From: SUG2458 sp051872335
GTDB lineage: Bacteria; Bacillota_I; Bacilli_A; RFN20; CAG-826
Direction: 5' to 3'
DNA length: 64,000 bases
NCBI GenBank assembly: GCA_051872335.1
Contig: JBJEDT010000041.1
Coordinates: forward strand, 1-64,000
This document shows positions 7,952-15,568 of this stretch, one piece after another. A model generated the notes under the pieces. It ran no database searches. It was not told the origin of the DNA and worked only from the letters and a program-made list of their open reading frames with translations. Position numbers and translations under genes: made by a program. Position 1 is the first letter of the stretch; each line of letters starts with the position of its first letter.

Positions 7952-9463
7952 ATGGAATTTTTTTGGTGTTTTATTGCAGCATTATTAGCGGGTATTGGTA
8001 CAGGACTTGCTGGATTATCTGCTGCAACTGTGATGGTGCCTATTATGATAGTCCTTTGCCCAACCTTTGCTGGTGAAGTTGGTGCTTATCATGCTACGGC
8101 TATTGCATTAGCATCTGATGTTTTAGGTTCTGCATTTACTGCAGGTGTTTATATAAAACATAAGAATATTGATTTGAAACATAGTTGGATTATGTTAGTT
8201 TGCATCATTACAATGTGCATTATAGGTAGTTATGTTGCATATTATGTTGGTAATGTTGTTTTAGGAAGCTTTTCTTTAATATTATGTATTGGTATTGGTA
8301 TACGTTTTTTATTAAAACCAGATACACAGCGAAATGTAACAATAGAAGATAAAACAAGGTTTAATTGGAAGGAAATACTTATTTCTATTTTTTTCGGATT
8401 GACTATAGGTTTTGGAACAGGCTTTGTTGGATCAGGCGGAGGAATGATGATGCTTGTGGTCTTTACTGCCTTTTTAGGGATGAGTAGAAAAAAAGCGGTA
8501 GGAACTAGTACATTTATTATGACATTTACTGCATTGATTGCTTTTGTAAGTCATTCTATTATTGATTCAACAATTATTTTTGCTGATTGGCCGATTTTAG
8601 TTTTGTGTATAATTACAGAAACATGTGCATCTATCATAGCTGCTCAATTTGCTAATAAGGTTAATAATAGAATCGTTGGATTAGTAACAGGAGCAGTACT
8701 TACAATACTTGGAATAACTATGTTGTGTATTAAATATTGGCAAAATATTGTTACCTCATCAATTCCATTAGCTGTCCTTCAATGCTTAGGTTGGTATCTA
8801 TTATTTATTATTGGTATTTTAATTATCATTTTAGTTTTGCGTTATTGCTTTAAAATGCCTAGCGAAGTAGCGAGAAAAATATTACAATTTCCAGCAATGT
8901 TATCGGTGATTTTTATGTTAATTGTTTCAAATGATTGGATAGTTACAATTATTTGTGCAGTGATTTTTTGCATTATGGTTTATCCTATTTTATGTATTCT
9001 TGAAAAATGGGAAAATTATTCTACTCTTTTTATGGAACGTAGAAGAGGAGAAGTGAAAAAAAGTTTATTATTCTTATTTGGAACTCATATTATTTTAGTT
9101 GCAATTTGCTGTGGGATATTCAATAAAGCTTATATAGTAATTACTTCAATTCTAGTATGGGGTGTAGCTGATACTGCAGCTGCTTTAGTAGGAAAAAAAT
9201 TTGGGAAGCATCATATTTCATTTAAATATGCCGATAGTAATAAAACCTGGGAAGGTACTATTGCAATGGCCTTAACTTCATTTATAACTGGAGCCATTGT
9301 ATTGTTACTAGTAAGTCCTCTAACATGGTGGCAGTGTATAATTTTTTCATTAGTAGCATGCCCATTTTCCGCTATTTCTGAGCTTTATTCACATAATGGT
9401 AATGATACAATAAGTGTACCACTTGCTGTAGCAGTTGTTTTGACAATTCTTAGTTTTTTATAA
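7952..9463 (+). CDS. TauE/SafE (TSUP) permease fused to a dolichol/phytol-kinase-like domain
   Basis: The start is ATG 7952, six bases after AAGGAG (7940-7945); the ORF is open from 7817 but that part is regulatory DNA. The protein has 503 residues. Residues 1-250 form the TSUP permease fold, with glycine-rich repeats GIGTGLAGLSAATVMVP and FGTGFVGSGGGMMML. A linker and several more membrane segments follow. The last 200 residues contain GVADTAAALVGKKFGKH and NKTWEGTIAMA, the signature of the membrane CTP-dependent kinase/cytidylyltransferase group (dolichol kinase, phytol kinase, DGK1). TSUP proteins export small organic or sulfur anions. The joint function is unknown. It is divergent from and likely controlled by the TetR gene. 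Confidence 0.75.
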   Translation: MEFFWCFIAALLAGIGTGLAGLSAATVMVPIMIVLCPTFAGEVGAYHATAIALASDVLGSAFTAGVYIKHKNIDLKHSWIMLVCIITMCIIGSYVAYYVGNVVLGSFSLILCIGIGIRFLLKPDTQRNVTIEDKTRFNWKEILISIFFGLTIGFGTGFVGSGGGMMMLVVFTAFLGMSRKKAVGTSTFIMTFTALIAFVSHSIIDSTIIFADWPILVLCIITETCASIIAAQFANKVNNRIVGLVTGAVLTILGITMLCIKYWQNIVTSSIPLAVLQCLGWYLLFIIGILIIILVLRYCFKMPSEVARKILQFPAMLSVIFMLIVSNDWIVTIICAVIFCIMVYPILCILEKWENYSTLFMERRRGEVKKSLLFLFGTHIILVAICCGIFNKAYIVITSILVWGVADTAAALVGKKFGKHHISFKYADSNKTWEGTIAMALTSFITGAIVLLLVSPLTWWQCIIFSLVACPFSAISELYSHNGNDTISVPLAVAVVLTILSFL

Positions 9464-9575
9464 TATTAGATTCAATAAAAAACACATAATGTAATGGGAA
9501 TTTATGTATCTAAAATACAATTATAATATTTCTAACAATTATAAATTTTTAGTTAGATATTTTAGAATTTAATGA

Positions 9576-9737
9576 AAAAATGTTAATTTTGAATTATATA
9601 AGTTTGAAATATATAAAGAAATTTTTACTGAAGAAGATATTGAAGATTATGATAAGTATAAAATTTTAAAAGATTTATATCATCAATTGTTTTCAATATT
9701 ATTTATCGGTGAAATGTTGTTAATTGAAGCCTTATAA
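9576..9737 (+). pseudogene. gene remnant, 53-codon open tail
   Basis: An open frame from 9576 to TAA 9735-9737 encodes protein-like sequence (FTEEDIEDYDKYKILKDLYH) with no start codon and no ribosome site. It sits 74 bp before repeat copy D, just as the CPCC gene sits before copy A. It is probably the tail of a decayed gene. No family was recognised. The rest of 9464-9575 contains only AT-rich inverted repeats. Confidence 0.35.
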
Positions 9738-9810
9738 AAAAGAAAACAAGAATGTAACCCATTTATGTAAAAAAATAATAAATGATGTTTATAAGAAAAG
9801 TTTATAATCA

Positions 9811-9980
9811 TTGTTAGTAGTTTTCTATTATTAAATTAAATCGAGCGCAAGGATTAATATCATAACATGGGGTGAGCAAAATATTTCTAGGATGTGTATT
9901 TTTTCACAAGGTGTGTAAGAAAATGGATTATTTTTGCATACTATATCAAAATTGGATAACAAACATAGTAATGAAATAAA
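9811..9980 (+). repeat. intergenic repeat element, copy D
   Basis: This matches copy A (3354-3525) over its length, best in the first 85 bp. The iterated motif is weaker: GGGGTGAGCA at 9869, GGATGTGTA at 9890 and AGGTGTGTAA at 9909, about 20 bp apart. The 3' part GCATACTATATCAAAA matches GCACACTGTATCAAAA of copy A. Confidence 0.7.
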
Positions 9981-10049
9981 ATACTATATTTGCAGAAACA
10001 ATAGCACAAGTTTATAATAAAAATTAAGGTTTTGAAAGGTGGAATATTT

Positions 10050-10232
10050 ATGAGTAAAAATGGACATGGAGTATCTTCACATAATCATACACAACAACAA
10101 ATAAATCATTATGCAAATCAGCATAATCCTAATAATTCAGCAAATCGTGCTTGTAATAATAATCATGCAAATCAATGTAATCCCAATAATTCAAATTATC
10201 AAGGCCATCAAAACAACAAAAATAGTAAATAG
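10050..10232 (+). CDS. small Asn/His-rich repeat protein
   Basis: The ATG at 10050 lies seven bases after AAAGGTGG (10035-10042). The protein has 60 residues of low complexity, about one third Asn, with many His and Gln. It contains two copies of a roughly 20-residue unit, NHYANQHNPNNS and NHANQCNPNNS. No signal peptide or membrane segment is present. Similar short Asn-rich proteins with 'SSHNHTQQQ' and 'NPNNS' patterns occur in gut Bacillota and are uncharacterised. The clean ribosome site supports a real gene. Confidence 0.65.
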   Translation: MSKNGHGVSSHNHTQQQINHYANQHNPNNSANRACNNNHANQCNPNNSNYQGHQNNKNSK

Positions 10233-10308
10233 CATTTATCAATAAACGGTGTTTATACAAAATTAAACTTTATTATAAAAAGAAAGATGTAAATTAAATG
10301 GTGTAATT

Positions 10309-10812
10309 ATGGATAATTTTAATACGATTATAGATGCTTATAAAGATTTAGTGTTACAAAAAAAATCGGCGGATATATCAATAAGAGATATTTGTGATCG
10401 AGCTGGTTTATCGCGTAAGACATTTTATAATTATTTTTTAAATAGATTTGATTTATTAAAAAAAATATTATTAGAAGAAATAGAAGTGCCACTACGACTT
10501 GCATTAGAATCTTCATTAAGTAACAGTGATGCATTAAAAATAATGTTAACAAATTTTTTAATAAGAAAAGATTTTTATATTATTGTTTTTCAAGAAAAAT
10601 GTCAAAATTCAGTTTTTGAAAGTCTCGTTGAAAGTTTAAGTAGAATTATTTCAATGTTTCCTAAACCTCGATTAACAGAAAATGAAAAAGAGTATGTTGA
10701 TTATAGATTTACTGTTGAAATAGTTTATGTCATTAAAAAATGGATTGAAAACGGAATGTTAGAATCTCCTGACACAATAGCAAAAATTATTATGTATCCA
10801 GGTAACATTTAA
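10309..10812 (+). CDS. TetR/AcrR-family transcriptional regulator
   Basis: The protein has 167 residues. The N-terminal DNA-binding domain has ISIRDICDRAGLSRKTFYNY at about residues 24-43, followed by a helical ligand-binding part. It is 121 bp upstream of the SDR dehydrogenase. An 8-bp inverted repeat lies at the start point of the SDR promoter, so this protein is the likely regulator of that gene. Its stop codon lies inside a hairpin (AGGTAACA / TGTTACCT). Confidence 0.88.
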   Translation: MDNFNTIIDAYKDLVLQKKSADISIRDICDRAGLSRKTFYNYFLNRFDLLKKILLEEIEVPLRLALESSLSNSDALKIMLTNFLIRKDFYIIVFQEKCQNSVFESLVESLSRIISMFPKPRLTENEKEYVDYRFTVEIVYVIKKWIENGMLESPDTIAKIIMYPGNI

Positions 10813-10830
10813 TTGTAAGTGTTACCTTTT
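10800..10830 (+). terminator. hairpin over the TetR stop codon
   Basis: AGGTAACA (10800-10807) and TGTTACCT (10820-10827) are perfect arms with a 12-nt loop, followed by TTT. It probably terminates the TetR transcript. Its GGTAAC/GTTACC arms also resemble the operator at 10890-10910, so it could be a second binding site. Confidence 0.5.
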
Positions 10831-10855
10831 ATTCACATTTTAAAAGTTTTGCAAA

Positions 10856-10910
10856 TTGACTACAATTTTTTTCAACTTTTATAATTTAATTGGTAATAGT
10901 AAATTACCAA
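10856..10910 (+). promoter_or_regulatory. SDR gene promoter with operator
   Basis: TTGACT (10856-10861), 18 bp, then TATAAT (10880-10885). The perfect inverted repeat TTGGTAAT / ATTACCAA (10890-10897 and 10903-10910, 5-bp loop) covers the expected transcription start. This is the usual place for a TetR-type operator. Confidence 0.75.
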
Positions 10911-10933
10911 ATAATTTAGAAGGAGAATTTAAT

Positions 10934-11854
10934 ATGGCAGAAGGTTATGCTAACAAAGATGGCGGAATGAATATGTCCGAAGAAGAAAAAGCAAGAGTCA
11001 GCAATTATGGTCTCAAAGAACTTGGCTGGGATAAAGTTCCTTTGGATATTGTCGACAAATCTTTAAAAGATTTAGTCGATATGAAAGGTAAAACAGCAAT
11101 TGTCACTGGTGCAGGTGGAGATGGCTTAGGCTTTGCAATTTCTAATCGTTTAGCTGCTTTAGGATGTACAGTTGTTATGACAGACATAAGCGACAGAGTA
11201 TTCCAAAATGCAAAAGCAGTAGCAGAAAAGTGGAACGCTAAAACATATCCACTAATTTGTGATATCATGAAATTTGATGATATTAAAAATATGTTCGAAG
11301 AAGCAAATAAATTACTAGGTGGACATATTGATATTTTAGTAAATAATGCAAATTATACTTTGGCTGGTCCGTTCCAAAAAGCAACAGAACAAGAAATAAG
11401 AACTTGTGTAGATGGCCCTTATACAAGTGCTGTTTATGCATGCCGTTTAATTTGTGATTATATGATTCCTCAAAAACATGGTAAAATCATTAACATTGTT
11501 TCAGAAGCTGCAGTACGTTCTAATAATGTTGATTTATCCATCTATGCTGCATCTAAAGCAGGTGTTATTGGACTTACAAAATCACTTGCAGGTGAATTAG
11601 CACCATTTGGAATTATTGTTAATGCTGTTGCACCTGGAGTAATGTTAAATCCATATTTACGTGAAATATTTAAAGTAGGCGCTCCTGAAACTTTAGGCGT
11701 AAGAAAATCAATGGTTGATAGTACTAAGGATTGCTTAATGAAACGTGTTTCAATTGCAGAAGAAGTTGCTAATACTGTTGCATTCTTAGCAAGTGATGCT
11801 GCTAGCTTCATTGATGGACAAATCATCATGAATGGCGGTGGAATGACTGTCTAA
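10934..11854 (+). CDS. short-chain dehydrogenase/reductase (SDR)
   Basis: The start is ATG 10934 after AGAAGGAG, giving 306 residues. An N-terminal extension of about 50 residues precedes the Rossmann fold. The cofactor motif TGAGGDGLG follows TAIV, and the structural NNA is present. The catalytic Ser lies in NIVSEAA, and Tyr/Lys lie in SIYAASKAG. This is the classical SDR layout, as in 3-oxoacyl-ACP reductases and hydroxysteroid or sugar dehydrogenases. The substrate cannot be read from the sequence; the extension argues against a plain FabG. It is transcribed alone from a TetR-type promoter and closed by a terminator. Confidence 0.85.
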   Translation: MAEGYANKDGGMNMSEEEKARVSNYGLKELGWDKVPLDIVDKSLKDLVDMKGKTAIVTGAGGDGLGFAISNRLAALGCTVVMTDISDRVFQNAKAVAEKWNAKTYPLICDIMKFDDIKNMFEEANKLLGGHIDILVNNANYTLAGPFQKATEQEIRTCVDGPYTSAVYACRLICDYMIPQKHGKIINIVSEAAVRSNNVDLSIYAASKAGVIGLTKSLAGELAPFGIIVNAVAPGVMLNPYLREIFKVGAPETLGVRKSMVDSTKDCLMKRVSIAEEVANTVAFLASDAASFIDGQIIMNGGGMTV

Positions 11855-11877
11855 GATATTTAAATATTAAATTTGTT

Positions 11878-11917
11878 AAAAGCTGTTTTGAAAATCAAAT
11901 TTCTAACAGCTTTTTTT
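11878..11917 (+). terminator. intrinsic terminator after SDR
   Basis: AAAAGCTGTT (11878-11887) pairs with AACAGCTTTT (11905-11914), followed by T to 11917. Confidence 0.85.
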
Positions 11918-12065
11918 ATAAAAAAGATAAAGAATTAAATAAAAGTAGTATTTAGATTTCTCAATTAATAATAATTTGTATTAACATATTGAAGAATTAT
12001 TTTATTCTTTATTTTTATTTATCTTTAATATATTATTTAAATAGATTATTAAAGGAGTGATTATA

Positions 12066-12473
12066 ATGCCGTTTTGCCCTTACTGTGGTAGTGAAGTACC
12101 AACTAATTCAAAGTTTTGTCCATCTTGTGGAAATAACTTAGTTGAGACAAATGATTCTGAAAACCATAATTCTAATGTTCAAAATGAATCTTCATTCAAC
12201 AATCGTTTTTCAAATACATTTAATGAAAATAAAACTGCATCTTCAAAAAAATCTGACTTAAAAATGGTTGCTTTTGTTTTATGTATCTTAACTTGTGTTG
12301 TTTATGCAGTTACTATTGTTGGTGTTTTTGGACTAATATGGTGTATTCCTATGACTATCAAAATCAATAAAGCATATAAAGAAAATGAACCATTAAGTAC
12401 TGGTTTTAAAGTATGTACATTATTATTTGTTAATACAATTGCTGGAATACTTTTATTAGTAGATAACGATTAA
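12066..12473 (+). CDS. zinc-ribbon membrane protein
   Basis: The start is ATG 12066 after AAAGGAGTG; the GTG at 12057 lies inside that ribosome site. The protein has 135 residues. An N-terminal zinc ribbon (CPYCGSEVP, then CPSCGNNL) is followed by a 45-residue Asn/Ser-rich linker and two hydrophobic segments at about 70-95 and 110-132. This domain order is common in small Bacillota membrane proteins of unknown role. It stands alone between two terminators. Confidence 0.75.
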   Translation: MPFCPYCGSEVPTNSKFCPSCGNNLVETNDSENHNSNVQNESSFNNRFSNTFNENKTASSKKSDLKMVAFVLCILTCVVYAVTIVGVFGLIWCIPMTIKINKAYKENEPLSTGFKVCTLLFVNTIAGILLLVDND

Positions 12474-12490
12474 ATTTATAAAAATAAATT

Positions 12491-12525
12491 AGTTTATTTG
12501 TTTTAAGACAAATAAACTTTTTATT
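12491..12525. terminator. bidirectional terminator
   Basis: AGTTTATTTGT (12491-12501) and ACAAATAAACT (12508-12518) form a perfect 11-bp stem, with T on the right and A on the left. It serves the zinc-ribbon gene and the convergent hydrolase gene. Confidence 0.8.
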
Positions 12526-12531
12526 TTGTAA

Positions 12532-13335
12532 TTAAAAATGATTTAATAAATATTCTTCTACATAATTCCAACTAATAGAATCATATTTATCGTTAAAATA
12601 ATAATTTTCTTTGTTAAAGCCATGATTAGCACCTTCAATTAATTGAAGAGTGCATGATGAATAAATTTCATTGGCTTTTTCACTATATGACGATGGTACA
12701 ATAAAATCTTTTGTACCGTGAACTATTAATACATCTTTTGTAAATGAACCTATATGATCATATACATTATAGTTATTGAGTTCGTTACGGTATTCTTCAT
12801 CTAATGTAATATCAATCTGCAATAATTCAGGAATATTAAAAGCAGGGTAAAACATTATTAATCCTTGAATTATTTCGTTGTAATTATTTGCAACAATACT
12901 TGAAATTAATCCTCCTTGGGAAGTACCAAATAAATATATTTTATTTATATAAGGAATAGTAAAGAAATAATCAACAAGATACGATAAAGTATCAACATCT
13001 TTGAATATTGTTGGATTTTCAATCTTATCACTTCGTGATTTTTTATTATCAGAAGGATAGTCAAAAGAGTAAGACAAATATGAAAGTGAAGCTGCTCTAT
13101 ATCCATAACTATCCAGTGAATCAGAATTAATATCAGCAGAATGTGACATTATGATTAATGAATAAGAATTATCTGAAGAAAAATCTAAAGGCGTATATAA
13201 ATTACCATATATTTTAAGTTCATTTTCATATATTAAAAATTCTTCCTTATTAGCTAATGTTTCAAATGTGGAACTATTATTACAAGAAGTTAGTAATAAA
13301 CTAAAACATAAGAAGTAATATCGTTTGTTTTTCAT
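12532..13335 (-). CDS. lipoprotein alpha/beta hydrolase
   Basis: The protein has 267 residues and begins with a lipoprotein signal whose box LLTSC places the lipidated Cys at residue 18. The mature part is an alpha/beta hydrolase: nucleophile elbow FGTSQGG, Asp in HGTKDFIVP and His in GANHGF. It would be an esterase or peptidase on the outer face of the membrane. The ribosome site AAGGAG lies 8 nt before the ATG. It is convergent with the zinc-ribbon gene, and a terminator separates it from the upstream MATE operon. The substrate is unknown; nearby carbohydrate genes suggest an acyl sugar. Confidence 0.8.
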   Translation of the reverse strand: MKNKRYYFLCFSLLLTSCNNSSTFETLANKEEFLIYENELKIYGNLYTPLDFSSDNSYSLIIMSHSADINSDSLDSYGYRAASLSYLSYSFDYPSDNKKSRSDKIENPTIFKDVDTLSYLVDYFFTIPYINKIYLFGTSQGGLISSIVANNYNEIIQGLIMFYPAFNIPELLQIDITLDEEYRNELNNYNVYDHIGSFTKDVLIVHGTKDFIVPSSYSEKANEIYSSCTLQLIEGANHGFNKENYYFNDKYDSISWNYVEEYLLNHF

Positions 13336-13385
13336 ATATATATCTCCTTTTTTATATTTTAAAACTAAAATTTTGATAATTGAAT

Positions 13386-13416
13386 ATAAAAACTTCCAAT
13401 CTTTTTGATTGGAAGT
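13386..13416 (-). terminator. terminator of the MATE-esterase-MATE operon
   Basis: On the minus strand ACTTCCAATC, a loop and GATTGGAAGT (13416-13407 and 13401-13392) form a perfect 10-bp stem followed by five T. Confidence 0.85.
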
Positions 13417-13422
13417 ATTATT

Positions 13423-14814
13423 TTAAACTTCATTTGTAATTAAAGAATCATCTTCTTTTAATTTTCTAAATTGAACAATTAGGATAGGTAACTCAAAAGC
13501 AATCATAAAGAGCCATCCAATTCCAGTACCATATGCAGCTGATTCCATAGGTTTACTTGTTAAATGCATTAATAATATAACAAATATTACACGAGCAGTT
13601 ATTTGTACTAAAGTTGATAAGAACACAATTGTTACTTTACCACTTCCTCTAAAGAAACTTTGCATTGCATTAGTTATACTTGGTAACATATATAGACAAC
13701 ACATTATATTTAAATAGGTACACGCATTGTTTAATATATCTGTTTTAGATTCAATAAGTGATGGGTCAGAAGAAATAAATACATTTAGTACAGGTTTTTT
13801 AATTACAAATATGAGAACACTTATGAAAACTCCATAAATTATATTTAATAAAAAGCCAGACATAAATCCTTTTTTTGCTCGTTTAACTTTATTAGCTCCA
13901 TAGTTTTGAGAAAAAAAGATGGATGTTGCAGCAGCAAAATTTTGTGCAGGTGTAAAAACAAAGTCATCAATTTTAGTTGCACTAGCAAAAGCATCGATTA
14001 TTATTTCGCCATACTTATTTATTTGAGTAGAAATAATATATTTTCCTACATATAAAACAACTTGTTGAAGAGCTGATGATACAGCATAAGGAATTGATAT
14101 TTTTAATAACGAACTATCAATAACATAATCTTTAAATTTAAATAAGAAAATATCTTTATAACGTATTTTACTATAAATAGTAATGGAAATAGCAGAAAGA
14201 ATTTGGCTTATAAGTGTTGCTAGTGCCACACCTAAAACACCTTTATCTAAACTAATAACAAAAATAATATTTAATGTAATATTTAATACACATGATACCG
14301 TTAAAAATAATAAAGAAGAAATAGAATCACCAATACTTCTTAAAACGGAAGCATATAGGTTATAAATAAAAGTTGCAACTAAACCTATAGCAATAATAAT
14401 TAAATATTGCTTAACTTGTTTTCTTAAAATAATATCATCTACATTTGATATAGTCATAATTGGTTCTAAGAAAACAATAAAGAGTATTGTTAATAAAACA
14501 ATAAAAATCAACCCTACAAGTAAAACACTTGTAAATTGTCTTTTTAAATTTGGAATATCATTTTTTCCAAACAGATTACTTGAATGAATGGCAATTCCTA
14601 AACATAATCCACTTATTAAAGAAATAAAAATTGACATTATTGGATTCGCAATACCGACTGCAGCTTGATCTGTTATTGGATTTGATGAGAACCAACCTAA
14701 TATAACAAAGTCGAATAAATTATATGATAATTGTAAAATACTTCCGATTACTAATGGTAAAGCAAATAGTAGTAACTGAGGAAAAATTTTACCTTCAGTC
14801 ATTCTCTTCTTCAT
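13423..14814 (-). CDS. MATE-family efflux transporter
   Basis: The protein has 463 residues and about 12 membrane segments in two repeats. The N-terminus TEGKIFPQLLLFALPLVIG and the ATLISQILSAISI region are typical of the MATE (MVF superfamily) proteins. These exchange drugs or organic cations for Na+ or H+. The ATG at 14814 overlaps the end of the esterase gene by 20 nt, with AAGAAGG nine bases upstream, so the two are translationally coupled. The substrate is unknown. Confidence 0.88.
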   Translation of the reverse strand: MKKRMTEGKIFPQLLLFALPLVIGSILQLSYNLFDFVILGWFSSNPITDQAAVGIANPIMSIFISLISGLCLGIAIHSSNLFGKNDIPNLKRQFTSVLLVGLIFIVLLTILFIVFLEPIMTISNVDDIILRKQVKQYLIIIAIGLVATFIYNLYASVLRSIGDSISSLLFLTVSCVLNITLNIIFVISLDKGVLGVALATLISQILSAISITIYSKIRYKDIFLFKFKDYVIDSSLLKISIPYAVSSALQQVVLYVGKYIISTQINKYGEIIIDAFASATKIDDFVFTPAQNFAAATSIFFSQNYGANKVKRAKKGFMSGFLLNIIYGVFISVLIFVIKKPVLNVFISSDPSLIESKTDILNNACTYLNIMCCLYMLPSITNAMQSFFRGSGKVTIVFLSTLVQITARVIFVILLMHLTSKPMESAAYGTGIGWLFMIAFELPILIVQFRKLKEDDSLITNEV

Positions 14815-15568
14815 AATGTAAAACCTTCTTTATAAATTCATTAGCTTTTGTTGGCCAGATAGCAACTTCTTTATTTATGTATGATTCATCACCATCTTTT
14901 ATAGCTGTTTGGTCAGCTAAAGCTAACCCATGTCTTCCAGTGTTGAAAATAATGAATTCATTATAAACATCATTTGATGTTAATGCATCAACCATTAATA
15001 AAGTGTGAATATAAGGCACTGTTTTATCTTCTTTTGTTGACCAAATAAATGTAGGAGGTGTGTCTTTAGTAACCCTATTTTCAATTGAATAATCATATAA
15101 ATCTTTTTTTGTATATTGTCCATTAAAGAAGTTAGTAACTGTACCTTTATGTGGCTTTTTAATAAAGGAAATCACAGGATAACATAGTATTAAGCCTGTA
15201 ATATATTTCTTTAAATGACTAGTTCCAGCTAAAGCTGCCAAATGTCCACCAGCTGAAAAGCCCATAACAAAAATATTTTTAAAATTACGATGTAAGTATT
15301 TTAAAGAATATTCTACTTCAATAAACTGTGTTGGATTTTGAAAAGGTGCAACGCTATATTCTAAAATGGCTACATTATAATTCATTTCTAAAAATTTATT
15401 AGCTACAGGTTTACTTTCTCGATTAGAAAGGTGATGATAACCACCACCAGGTAAAATTAAAATAACAGGGTGATTTTCATTTAGAGAATATAAAGTCAAT
15501 TTTCCTGTTGATGTAAAACCTAATTTTTTAGTAATTTCAATTGTTTTTATATTTGGGTTATTAATCAT
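14795..15568 (-). CDS. alpha/beta hydrolase, acetyl-esterase-like
   Basis: The start chosen is ATG 15568, which overlaps the end of the upstream MATE gene and has GAAAGGAA in front; a longer frame to 15610 lies wholly inside that gene. The protein has 257 residues and no signal peptide. The motifs are LPGGGYHHLSNRE (oxyanion loop), nucleophile GFSAGGHLA, Asp near STKEDKTVP and His in GRHGLAL. This layout matches cytoplasmic BD-FAE/acetylxylan-esterase-like enzymes that remove acetyl groups from sugars. It lies between two MATE genes on one transcript. Confidence 0.8.
   Translation of the reverse strand: MINNPNIKTIEITKKLGFTSTGKLTLYSLNENHPVILILPGGGYHHLSNRESKPVANKFLEMNYNVAILEYSVAPFQNPTQFIEVEYSLKYLHRNFKNIFVMGFSAGGHLAALAGTSHLKKYITGLILCYPVISFIKKPHKGTVTNFFNGQYTKKDLYDYSIENRVTKDTPPTFIWSTKEDKTVPYIHTLLMVDALTSNDVYNEFIIFNTGRHGLALADQTAIKDGDESYINKEVAIWPTKANEFIKKVLHYEEEND

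Noticed and set aside
1..10300. Insertion sequence or prophage origin of the accessory region
   Set aside because: No transposase, integrase or terminal inverted repeats were found; only the direct repeats suggest mobility.
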